The notes beneath the pieces were generated by a model. It was not told where the DNA came from. It did no database searches and worked only from the letters and a program-made list of their open reading frames with translations. A stretch of 11,866 bases of DNA, from contig CALEKV010000081.1 in the NCBI GenBank assembly GCA_937902525.1, positions 1-11,866 on the forward strand. The letters run 5' to 3'. This DNA is from an uncultured Candidatus Saccharibacteria bacterium (GTDB taxonomy: Bacteria; Patescibacteriota; Saccharimonadia; Saccharimonadales; Saccharimonadaceae). The position numbers were made by a program, and so were the translations under genes. Positions within the stretch are counted from its first letter, which is position 1. Each line of letters begins with the position of its first letter. Of the stretch, positions 6,333 to 11,808 are shown piece by piece.

Positions 6333-6356
6333 CGCCCCAACGCCAGTTGAGGGGCG
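6333..6356 (-). other. Hairpin in the leader of the E2-like gene
   Basis: CGCCCC (6333-6338) and GGGGCG (6351-6356) pair, with an inner AAC/GTT extension. It lies in the 5' leader between the promoter and the ribosome site. A regulatory role is only a possibility. Confidence 0.35.
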
Positions 6357-6373
6357 GAGACGCGGATAAATAT

Positions 6374-6402
6374 ATTATAGCATGAGTAGTGAAAAAATAC
6401 AA
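6374..6402 (-). promoter_or_regulatory. Promoter of the E2-like gene
   Basis: Perfect TATAAT (6374-6379) with a weak TTGTAT -35 (6397-6402) at 17-base spacing, in an AT-rich gap. The leader to the ATG at 6290 is about 77 nt. Confidence 0.65.
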
Positions 6403-6575
6403 TATGCGATGCGTTGGACAAGGTTTTTTTGGGGCAGATAAAAGGACTTGGCCACGTTCCGCGACCCCCGGATTTCACGATTTAAAGCACAGCTTTTATC
6501 GAAAATTCCGTTTCCGAACTGCCACTGGCAGTTTTCACCTCCACGCCCGGGTGGAGATTCAAATCTCAAAACAAT

Positions 6576-6698
6576 ACCAAAATTGAAACCCAGGCATAAA
6601 ACCTGGGTTTTAACTTTGGTGCAATTTTACACTTTCGCGCGAACCCAGTTCCAGCGGAATTGTGAGTGAGTCGCGCCGCCTGTGCGGGCAAGCCCGAC
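6576..6698 (+). repeat. Dispersed palindromic repeat, copy A
   Basis: The element starts with an inverted repeat (6576-6594 against 6602-6620, 19 bases with two mismatches, CCAGG/CCTGG core). It continues with GTGCAATTTTACACTTTCGCGC, the core complement AACCCAGTTCCAGCGGA, and ends with a CGGGC/GCCCG hairpin. It stops 2 bases from the stop codon of the ThrRS-like gene and may act as that gene's terminator. Copies B and C in opposite orientation share the core. The rest of the gap from 6403 to 6575 has small dyads (ACTGCC/GGCAGT near 6520) and no gene I can support. Confidence 0.85.
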
Positions 6699-6700
6699 AC

Positions 6701-8032
6701 TTACAACTGCCTACTTATTTCAACAACCCACTCACGCCTAATGAACGGTTTGCCACTCATTTCTTTGGCAAGGTTCTTGGCAAGTTTTTTGAGTTCCTTG
6801 CAGCCGTCATCAATCTCTTGCTGACCGATAACAACTTTATGCGGTACAAAGTCTTGGTGAGCTCTTTTGAGTTTTGAGGACACGCTTATACTTCTGTCAT
6901 CAATTTCAATGCGTAGTGGTAAATCTGACAGTTCTCTGACAAGTGCCTGGCACTTTTCTACAAACTCACCGCCAACAGAGATAAGACGAATATGGACAGG
7001 ATTGAGCCATAGCGGTAAACCTTGCTCAAAGTTGTCAAACAAAATATACAAGTAGCGTTCAATACCGCCTGGAATTGCCGAGTGAATGATGACGGGATGT
7101 TTTGCGTTGCCGTCCTCGTCAATATAGTGAATGTTGAGACGTGGCGCATTGCCAATATCTACTTGAATACAGCCAATCTCGCGCGACTGTCCGAGTTTGT
7201 CAATTATCTTGTAGTCAACATTAACCACCCAGTAACGGTCTTGACCGTCCTCTATGATATTCACCAGAACATCAGCGCCAAGTGAAACGGGTATTTCCTC
7301 GATGTAATGCCTGTATTCTTGCCAAACTTTTTCAGACGGCACTTCTATCACTACCTGATATTCTCGCCTTGCCTCTTTGCCAGCTTCTACGATTTTAGCT
7401 TGCAGTTTAGGAAACCACGCAAACGCTTCGGCTGCGTCCTTGAAGTACGGGTGTATATCGGGCATATAGAACCGTCTTTGACGCATGAGCAACATCATCT
7501 CGCCGCTTTGTTCATGGCGGTAACAATCCGACAACGAAAAATGGGCAAACGGCAATTGCTTATGGCTGAGTGGCGACTTGGAAGCCAAGTTAAACTGCGG
7601 ATAACTCGCGTCATAACTCATCACTACATCTGATTTACCCGATTTGAACCGATACAACCTATCGCCAAACAGTGAAGCATACGCTTCAACAACAGGGTGT
7701 TGCAAACTAAACATATTTGCGCCGCTTACTTCGTAAACAGGCAAACCCAGCTCATGCACAAGTTGTCTTGCGTAATCTTGCACAAGTCGCCTCATAAAGT
7801 TTGCTTTGTAGTTGTACTGAACATGACCAATATCTGCGTTTGGCTCCCAGTTAAAGCCCAATTTGCTGGCATATGCCAGATATTCAGGTTTGTTGTTTGA
7901 CTGCCCAACCAGTATTTCACCTAGCGCTTCGCGCTTCACGAAGTCGGCAAACTGCTTGCTAATTTTGGGTATTTTTAAGTAGTCATTGATTTCAATAACT
8001 TGTTTTTCTTGATTTAGTACAAAATATTTCAT
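6701..8032 (-). CDS. Threonyl-tRNA synthetase-like protein, short form
   Basis: A 443-residue class II synthetase most like the ThrRS core. Motif 2 is visible as CYRHEQSGE (Arg172, Glu174). The zinc-site region retains His194 (DIHPYF) and His317 (VIIHSA), and motif 3 is GGIERYLYIL (Arg326). The C-terminal anticodon-binding domain starts LPLWLNPVHIRLISV near 339. Usual bacterial ThrRS has about 640 residues; the TGS and editing (HxxxH) domains are absent here, replaced by about 75 unassigned N-terminal residues. The zinc Cys of the NCPGH motif is not present; the aligned stretch reads DASYPQF. I start at the ATG at 8032 because GGAG lies 6 bases before it; the ATG at 8044 has no ribosome site. 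The threonine attenuator upstream supports Thr-related function. It could charge tRNA-Thr, be a resistant paralogue, or be a non-charging relative. Confidence 0.82.
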   Translation of the reverse strand: MKYFVLNQEKQVIEINDYLKIPKISKQFADFVKREALGEILVGQSNNKPEYLAYASKLGFNWEPNADIGHVQYNYKANFMRRLVQDYARQLVHELGLPVYEVSGANMFSLQHPVVEAYASLFGDRLYRFKSGKSDVVMSYDASYPQFNLASKSPLSHKQLPFAHFSLSDCYRHEQSGEMMLLMRQRRFYMPDIHPYFKDAAEAFAWFPKLQAKIVEAGKEARREYQVVIEVPSEKVWQEYRHYIEEIPVSLGADVLVNIIEDGQDRYWVVNVDYKIIDKLGQSREIGCIQVDIGNAPRLNIHYIDEDGNAKHPVIIHSAIPGGIERYLYILFDNFEQGLPLWLNPVHIRLISVGGEFVEKCQALVRELSDLPLRIEIDDRSISVSSKLKRAHQDFVPHKVVIGQQEIDDGCKELKKLAKNLAKEMSGKPFIRREWVVEISRQL

Positions 8033-8100
8033 AGAGAACTCCATTAAAAATTAGGTTTATGCCCCTGATTTTCGTCCTAAATGGAGTTGTCGTTCCGAGA

Positions 8101-8176
8101 TAAACAAAAACTCCCGCCGTCGGGAGTTTTCTTAATCAATAGCAAGCCCGACGGTCTAAGACAACACCGTCGTCGT
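8101..8176 (-). promoter_or_regulatory. Threonine transcription attenuator (leader hairpins 1-4)
   Basis: Minus-strand leader RNA offers three mutually exclusive hairpins. 1:2 is CGACGGT (8166-8172) with ACCGTCG (8149-8155), 7 bp. 2:3 is CCGTCGGG (8147-8154) with CCCGACGG (8117-8124), 8 bp. 3:4 is AAAACTCCCG with CGGGAGTTTT (about 8107-8130), 10 bp, followed by TTTTTG, a rho-independent terminator. The three Thr codons of the leader peptide lie at 8168-8176, over strand 1, and its stop (8156-8158) is directly before strand 2. A ribosome stalled at Thr codons would free strand 2 to form 2:3 and allow read-through; one that reaches the stop would mask strand 2 and let 3:4 terminate. Confidence 0.85.
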
Positions 8177-8206
8177 TATCTGGTTTGGCTTGATTGATTT
8201 AACCAT
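8156..8206 (-). CDS. Threonine leader peptide of the ThrRS-like gene
   Basis: A 16-codon open frame, MVKSIKPNQITTTVLS, runs from the ATG at 8206 to TAG at 8156-8158. Codons 10-13 read Ile-Thr-Thr-Thr (ATA ACG ACG ACG), the control-codon cluster expected of a thr-type leader. It lies between the promoter and the terminator hairpin that precede the ThrRS-like gene. There is no ribosome site. The ATG is 6 bases after the TATAAT box, so it would sit at or very near the RNA 5' end and be read leaderlessly. Too short for usual gene finding; support comes from codon content and exact register with the hairpins. Confidence 0.8.
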   Translation of the reverse strand: MVKSIKPNQITTTVLS

Positions 8207-8212
8207 ACATTT

Positions 8213-8241
8213 ATTATAGCACACTTAAATGATTAACGCAA
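8213..8241 (-). promoter_or_regulatory. Promoter of the leader peptide / ThrRS-like gene
   Basis: TATAAT (8213-8218) with TTGCGT (8236-8241) at 17-base spacing on the minus strand. The distance of 6 bases from the -10 to the leader ATG implies a leaderless start. Confidence 0.75.
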
Positions 8242-8257
8242 GCGTTTTGCTGGTGGG

Positions 8258-8328
8258 ACGCGTGCGGCTTACTCACAGTTCCGCTGGAACTGGGTTAGCG
8301 CGAAAGTGTAAATTGCACCAAAGTTAAA
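8258..8328 (-). repeat. Dispersed palindromic repeat, copy B
   Basis: Shares with copy A, in inverted orientation, TCCGCTGGAACTGGGTT, GCGCGAAAGTGTAAA, TTGCACCAAAGTTAAA and the ACTCAC stretch. The distal palindrome arm is missing, so it is a truncated copy. With copy A it brackets the ThrRS-like gene and its whole control region. Confidence 0.8.
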
Positions 8329-8441
8329 TGAGATTCCGGTAAACTGATGATTACTGCACTGAGTGTGGCAATGTGCGCGGTGTTGGTAAAGATAGTAAGC
8401 CGCAGGTAGTATTTGTGGCCTATAAAATTCTTCACAAGCTC

Positions 8442-8447
8442 TATAAT
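8442..8447 (+). promoter_or_regulatory. -10 box, leaderless arrangement (DUF1801 gene)
   Basis: TATAAT followed by 6 bases and the ATG at 8454. No ribosome site precedes the ATG and no good -35 is seen. Confidence 0.65.
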
Positions 8448-8453
8448 TAAGAT

Positions 8454-8789
8454 ATGAAAAATAGCACAGTTGACGAATACATACAGAAACAGCCGGCGCC
8501 GCAGCAAGAAATTTGCCAGAAGTTACGGCAGTTAGTGTTTGAGACGTTTCCAAATATAGCGGAAGAAATGAAGTGGGGCGTGCCTACCTATGACGGCGGG
8601 CAGTACTACATTGTCGCCCTTAAAGATCACGTTAACTTAGGTTTTTCGCTGAATGGTTTAAGTAAAGATGAGTATGCATTATTTGATGGTGGCGGTAAGA
8701 CCATGCGGCATGTTGTAGCGACGTCGGCTACTTTCACTTGCTCACAAAAAAGCGAATCGTTGTTTCCATTTTGTCTGTGTCGGGGGTGA
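8454..8789 (+). CDS. DUF1801 (YdhG-like) protein, 3' end replaced
   Basis: Residues 1-87 match the DUF1801 pattern: VDEYIQKQPAPQQEICQKLRQL, then AEEMKWGVPTYDG, HVNLGFSLNG and GGGKTMRHV. These small proteins share a fold with the frataxin-like YdhG group; their function is not settled. After about 8714 the family pattern stops, and the last 24 residues are read through the antisense of the 3' end of the convergent GyrI-like gene (overlap 8734-8789). The usual closing segment after MRHI is absent, so a deletion probably fused the gene end to its neighbour. The product may be non-functional. The start is the ATG 6 bases after TATAAT, consistent with leaderless expression. Confidence 0.7.
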   Translation: MKNSTVDEYIQKQPAPQQEICQKLRQLVFETFPNIAEEMKWGVPTYDGGQYYIVALKDHVNLGFSLNGLSKDEYALFDGGGKTMRHVVATSATFTCSQKSESLFPFCLCRG

Positions 8790-9351
8790 ACTTTAAATAG
8801 ATTTCCCGGTGCTTTTTCCCGATTCTTTTATAGCCGTTGTCAGCTATAAACTTTTCCATCGCTTGGAAGGTGGTCTGAAATTCCGTATCATAAGAACCTT
8901 TGTGCAGCATTTGAACACACAGGCCGTCCTCTATTTCTTCAAGCTTCACTTCACCAAGCAGCAGGTTTTTATTTTTGACATTTAACTCAAGGGCCTTTTC
9001 AAACACTGCTTCGTCAACAAAATCCGGCTGACGTATCATTATTTTGTACTGCAAAAAGTCTTTGCTAAACTCTTTCGCCTTTTTGCCCTTAGCCGATATG
9101 TCCCATATACCCTCAAGCGGGTAAACAGTGTACTCAACATATCCCTTTGGGGTAACCCCCGCCTTTGGCATCATTTTGACAGTGTATGCTAATTTGTAAA
9201 GTGTTTTTACCCGTGCTTGAAAATCTTTGTTGTTATTTGGGTTGCCTTTGCCCTCTATGGTAAAGAACTTAATTTTTGGCACTTGCACGATAACCGGCTC
9301 TGCTTTTGGCAGATACAATTCCTCTTCCTGCTTTCTCCACTCGTACTTCAT
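8734..9351 (-). CDS. GyrI-like small-molecule-binding domain protein
   Basis: A 205-residue stand-alone GyrI-like protein. Recognisable blocks are MKYEWRKQEEELYLPKAEP at the start, FFTIEGKGNPN (about 30-40), YTVYPLEGIWDIS (about 78-90), IMIRQPDFV and CVQMLHKGSYD (about 145-155), and HREIYL near the end. Members bind cationic or hydrophobic small molecules in the fold shared with the ligand domains of BmrR-type regulators; here there is no DNA-binding domain, so it may sequester or hydrolyse small molecules. The ATG at 9351 is preferred over the one at 9366 because family proteins begin MKYEW and a TATAAT box ends 6 bases before it, again without a ribosome site. The 3' end overlaps the truncated DUF1801 gene on the other strand. 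Confidence 0.82.
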   Translation of the reverse strand: MKYEWRKQEEELYLPKAEPVIVQVPKIKFFTIEGKGNPNNNKDFQARVKTLYKLAYTVKMMPKAGVTPKGYVEYTVYPLEGIWDISAKGKKAKEFSKDFLQYKIMIRQPDFVDEAVFEKALELNVKNKNLLLGEVKLEEIEDGLCVQMLHKGSYDTEFQTTFQAMEKFIADNGYKRIGKKHREIYLKFTPDTDKMETTIRFFVSK

Positions 9352-9357
9352 AGAGGT

Positions 9358-9363
9358 ATTATA
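9358..9363 (-). promoter_or_regulatory. -10 box, leaderless arrangement (GyrI-like gene)
   Basis: TATAAT on the minus strand, 6 bases before the ATG at 9351. It lies inside the upstream in-frame extension, which argues against the earlier start. Confidence 0.65.
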
Positions 9364-9496
9364 CAACTTTTGCAGGGTGCTCTACCTGTGACGTGGTATA
9401 TGAAAGAATTGTTTTGCTGTAGTGACAGGTTTTGACATAATTTTTTTGCATAGTCATCACATATTGTAAACAATCTGCAAACAGGGGCGAATCTGC

Positions 9497-9502
9497 TATA
9501 AT
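9497..9502 (+). promoter_or_regulatory. -10 box before the hydrolase remnant
   Basis: TATAAT 7 bases before the ATG at 9510. It may now drive the Nudix gene downstream. Confidence 0.6.
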
Positions 9503-9509
9503 TACGCTT

Positions 9510-9578
9510 ATGAAACGAGTCGTAGTTGTTCACTGTTGGGGCGGTAGTGGTAGCAATATGTCGCTTAAATGGAATTAG
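9510..9578 (+). pseudogene. N-terminal stump of an RBBP9/YdeN-type alpha/beta hydrolase
   Basis: The 22-codon frame begins MKRVVVVHCWGGS, the start of RBBP9/YdeN-like serine hydrolases (strand, then H-x-W-G-G-S oxyanion region), and then loses similarity and stops at 9578. The catalytic Ser, Asp and His of the family lie further on and are absent. The promoter box is intact. The break lies just before the Nudix gene at 9598, so a deletion probably joined the two. Confidence 0.65.
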
Positions 9579-9585
9579 CAGGGGT

Positions 9586-9591
9586 TATAGA
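9586..9591 (+). promoter_or_regulatory. Possible -10 box, leaderless arrangement (Nudix gene)
   Basis: TATAGA followed by 6 bases and the ATG at 9598. It is weaker than the other boxes but has identical spacing. Confidence 0.4.
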
Positions 9592-9597
9592 AAATAT

Positions 9598-10116
9598 ATG
9601 AAAAATATTCTCACAATTTACGAACAGGACATCTTCCCAGAGGCGCCAATTGTCGATACCGCTGGTTTTAGCAGGCGTGAAGCCGCGCGTGCGGTGGTAT
9701 ATGACGATGCTGGTAAGATTGCATTGTTGCGGGCAGGGCTCCACAGCTACCACAAGTTACCTGGTGGCGGTATAGACGAGGGGGAAGACGTACCGACTGC
9801 ACTCGGCCGAGAACTATTAGAGGAAATTGGCTGTAGAGCAGAAGTAACTGGCGAAGTTGGTAAGATTATTGAATACAGGGATCAATTTCAGCTAGAGCAA
9901 ATATCTTACTGTTTTATTGCTCAGCAAGTTGGCGAAAAAGGCGAACCCAATTTTACTGAAAGAGAGCTTCAAGATGAATTTTCAATAGTTTGGGTTGATG
10001 ATATTGACCATGCTATCGCGCTGCTTAAACAAGACAAGCCCGCCGATTACGGGAGTCGGTTTATACAAAAACGCGACCTGGCCATATTGAAGGCAGCAAA
10101 AGAACACGCGGTCTAG
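9598..10116 (+). CDS. Nudix hydrolase
   Basis: A 172-residue Nudix protein. The Nudix box is complete at residues 57-79: G-x5-E (Glu63), x7, then Arg71-Glu72, Glu75-Glu76 and Gly78, in the segment GIDEGEDVPTALG plus RELLEEIGC. The preceding strand ends YHKLPGG, the usual lead-in. Nudix enzymes hydrolyse a nucleoside diphosphate linked to another group with Mg2+ at the box glutamates; the substrate cannot be read from the sequence. I chose the ATG at 9598 because the 24 codons upstream in frame overlap the hydrolase remnant and show no family similarity. No ribosome site is present; a TATAGA box 6 bases upstream suggests leaderless expression. The nearby methyltransferase fusion carries a second, different Nudix domain. 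Confidence 0.85.
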   Translation: MKNILTIYEQDIFPEAPIVDTAGFSRREAARAVVYDDAGKIALLRAGLHSYHKLPGGGIDEGEDVPTALGRELLEEIGCRAEVTGEVGKIIEYRDQFQLEQISYCFIAQQVGEKGEPNFTERELQDEFSIVWVDDIDHAIALLKQDKPADYGSRFIQKRDLAILKAAKEHAV

Positions 10117-10174
10117 TAGCTTGCAAACAACTACCACAGCTGTTTGTGCCTATCAGTTAGAGTTCTCTTTATGG

Positions 10175-10224
10175 CACCAAATAAAAAAGGCCAAGAAGGC
10201 CCATTCTATTTGGTGGAATTTTAC
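10175..10224 (+). repeat. Palindromic repeat fragment (copy D)
   Basis: CACCAAATA (10175-10183) and TATTTGGTG (10207-10215) are inverted, with inner GGCC/GGCC. The right arm continues GAATTTTAC, so TTGGTGGAATTTTAC is shared exactly with copy C. It lies after the Nudix stop and may act as terminator. The gap 10117-10421 otherwise holds the elements listed next and no gene I can support. Confidence 0.55.
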
Positions 10225-10270
10225 GACTCCGCTAGAACCTATTTTGAGGAAAAATGCTGAATTACACAAG

Positions 10271-10316
10271 CCCCGCCGTGATTTTTTAGAAAAGGAAAAG
10301 GGCGCTTCTGGTCGGG
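10271..10316 (+). repeat. Left arm of inverted repeat around the methyltransferase-Nudix gene
   Basis: This 46-base stretch, from CCCCGCCGTGATTTTTT to TTCTGGTCGGG, matches the inverse complement of 11587-11633 at 39 of 46 positions by hand alignment. Confidence 0.8.
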
Positions 10317-10320
10317 TCGC

Positions 10321-10385
10321 GTTTCGGCAAAAGCCGAAACAGGCGGCGTGGCTCTGGTCGGCAAAGCCGACACGCTTCGCAAGCG
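10321..10385. repeat. Three consecutive small hairpins
   Basis: GTTTCGGC-AAAA-GCCGAAAC (10321-10340), GTCGGC-AAA-GCCGAC (10357-10371) and CGCTT-CGC-AAGCG (10373-10385) follow each other. All have short loops and no T-run. They look like repeat-derived structure between the left repeat arm and the promoter. Confidence 0.6.
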
Positions 10386-10392
10386 AAACGTA

Positions 10393-10415
10393 AACAGATG
10401 AAAATCTGTTATAAT
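10393..10415 (+). promoter_or_regulatory. Promoter with overlapping inverted repeat (methyltransferase-Nudix)
   Basis: AACAGAT-GAAA-ATCTGTT (10393-10410) is a perfect 7-bp inverted repeat whose last base is the first base of the TATAAT box (10410-10415). The ATG at 10422 is 6 bases after the box, a leaderless arrangement. The dyad could be an operator. Confidence 0.6.
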
Positions 10416-10421
10416 TCAGGT

Positions 10422-11564
10422 ATGAGCAACGTCTGGCAAGACATACCCCAAAATTATAATAAGCAAGACTGGATAGACAGACCGTCAGTCTTTGCAGAAC
10501 AAGCCTTGCCATACTTCCCTAAAGGCGGAAAAGTGCTGGAACTTGGCGCAGGGCAAGCGCAGGACGGCTGTTATTTTGCGGAACAAGGTTTTTCGGTTAT
10601 TTCCACCGACCTTGAAGATAGTGCGCTTGAACTGGCAAAACAAAAAGTAGCCGACAAGGGCGTTAGCGTTGAAGTACAAAAAGTTGATTTGCGTGAAGAA
10701 CTGACATTTGATAATGAAAGTTTTGATGTAGTTTACGCCCATTTGTCGCTACATTATTTTGACCACGAAACAACAACGCGACTAATTGGCGAGGTGCGGC
10801 GAGTATTGAAGCCGGGTGGCGTGCTGGCGTTTCTAGTAAACTCAGTAAACGACCCTGAATACAAACAAGGCGAGGAGATTGAGCCTGACTATTTCCAGAT
10901 AGGCAAAACGGCAAAACGCTATTTTAGCGAAGCCACCGCGCGGAAATATACACGATGGTTTGATGTCAATTTACTGGACGAACTCGGCGAAACCTACAAA
11001 GACGCCGCCAAAGGCGTGCGTAATCTTGTGCGTTTTGTAGGCACAAAACCAAAAGAGCTAAAACCCTACAAATTAGCAATTCCCTATGTTGGCGCGATTG
11101 TTGAACGTGATAATAATGGCGTAAAAGAGGTTTTGTTGCAAATGCGCTGGAAACCGCACGCCGACCCACTGTATTCTGGCACACTTGAATTTCCCGCTGG
11201 CGTGCTTGATAAGCCCTACGAAAGCGTTTATGAAACCGCTGCGCGAGAAATACAAGAGGAAACAGGCTTGACGTTAAAGGCAATCAGAGGCGAGGACAAA
11301 ACAAAAGTTTACAGCCCAAAAGGCACAGACGAAATAATTGCTTTTAGACCATTCTGTTGTACGCAACAGTTGAAAGACGGCAAGCCCTGGATTGGTTTTG
11401 TTTTTATTTGCGAAGTTGAAAATGGCGAACCAAAGTCACAGTTGAGCGAAACTAAAGACGCAAAATGGGTCGCTGTAAGTGAAGTTAAACAATTATTTGA
11501 GAGTTCGCCAGAACAATTCTTTGGTCTTGAACTACCCGCTTGGGAATACTACTTTAAGCAATAA
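10422..11564 (+). CDS. Fused SAM-dependent methyltransferase and Nudix hydrolase
   Basis: A 380-residue two-domain protein. Residues 1-205 form a class I SAM methyltransferase: motif I VLELGAGQAQDG (38-49), acidic Asp63 after strand 2, VDLRE (88-92), motif IV FDVVYAHLSLHY (101-112) and LKPGG (129-133). After a short linker, residues 216-380 form a Nudix domain with lead-in LEFPAG and box VLDKPYESVYETAAREIQEETGL (261-283; Arg275, Glu276, Glu279, Glu280). The front of the box has one residue more than the G-x5-E standard. The fusion suggests that both activities act on one small molecule or on a methylated nucleotide product, but the substrate is unknown. The earlier in-frame ATG at 10398 is rejected because the TATAAT box lies between it and the ATG at 10422. 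The gene sits between inverted repeat arms. Confidence 0.87.
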   Translation: MSNVWQDIPQNYNKQDWIDRPSVFAEQALPYFPKGGKVLELGAGQAQDGCYFAEQGFSVISTDLEDSALELAKQKVADKGVSVEVQKVDLREELTFDNESFDVVYAHLSLHYFDHETTTRLIGEVRRVLKPGGVLAFLVNSVNDPEYKQGEEIEPDYFQIGKTAKRYFSEATARKYTRWFDVNLLDELGETYKDAAKGVRNLVRFVGTKPKELKPYKLAIPYVGAIVERDNNGVKEVLLQMRWKPHADPLYSGTLEFPAGVLDKPYESVYETAAREIQEETGLTLKAIRGEDKTKVYSPKGTDEIIAFRPFCCTQQLKDGKPWIGFVFICEVENGEPKSQLSETKDAKWVAVSEVKQLFESSPEQFFGLELPAWEYYFKQ

Positions 11565-11586
11565 CAACGGCGTAGCCGTTAAAAGG

Positions 11587-11633
11587 CCCGACCAGAAACA
11601 CCCTTTTCCAAATTAAAAAAATCACGGCGGGGG
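11587..11633 (-). repeat. Right arm of inverted repeat around the methyltransferase-Nudix gene
   Basis: Inverse complement of the left arm at 10271-10316 with 39 of 46 matches. It begins 22 bases after the gene's stop; a small AACGGC/GCCGTT hairpin lies between. Confidence 0.8.
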
Positions 11634-11671
11634 AAGTTTCAAAAAATATGCAAAGAGTTTTTCTGGGCGGG

Positions 11672-11808
11672 GCGCGTGCGGGCTTGCCCGCACAGGCGAC
11701 GCGGCTCACCCATAGCTCCGCTGGAACTGGGTTCGCGCAAAAGTGTAAAATCTCACCAACATTAAAACCCGGGTACATTCCCGGGTTTTAATGTTGGTGG
11801 AATTTTAC
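11672..11808 (-). repeat. Dispersed palindromic repeat, copy C
   Basis: It contains the GCGGGC/GCCCGC hairpin, GCTCAC, the core TCCGCTGGAACTGGGTT, CGCGCAAAAGTGTAAAA and a long palindrome. The palindrome pairs 11754-11773 with 11780-11799 perfectly over 20 bp around a 6-base loop, with an outer GTAAAAT/ATTTTAC. The same order occurs in copy A read on the minus strand. The last 58 bases of the window hold only a small GCCAG/CTGG hairpin. Confidence 0.85.

Noticed and set aside
6540..6575. T-arm-like sequence GAGATTCAAATCTC suggesting a tRNA
   Set aside because: The base before TTC cannot form the needed G-C pair and no matching acceptor or anticodon arms are found.
6375..6586. Short open frames on both strands before copy A
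   Set aside because: They run over the E2-like promoter, repeats and small dyads; no ribosome sites or recognisable domains.
8041..8220. T-box riboswitch before the ThrRS-like gene
   Set aside because: No T-box consensus or specifier-loop architecture is seen; the Thr-rich leader peptide with competing hairpins explains the leader better.
10121..10393. 90-codon plus-strand open frame
   Set aside because: It runs through repeat copy D, the inverted repeat arm and three hairpins, with no ribosome site.
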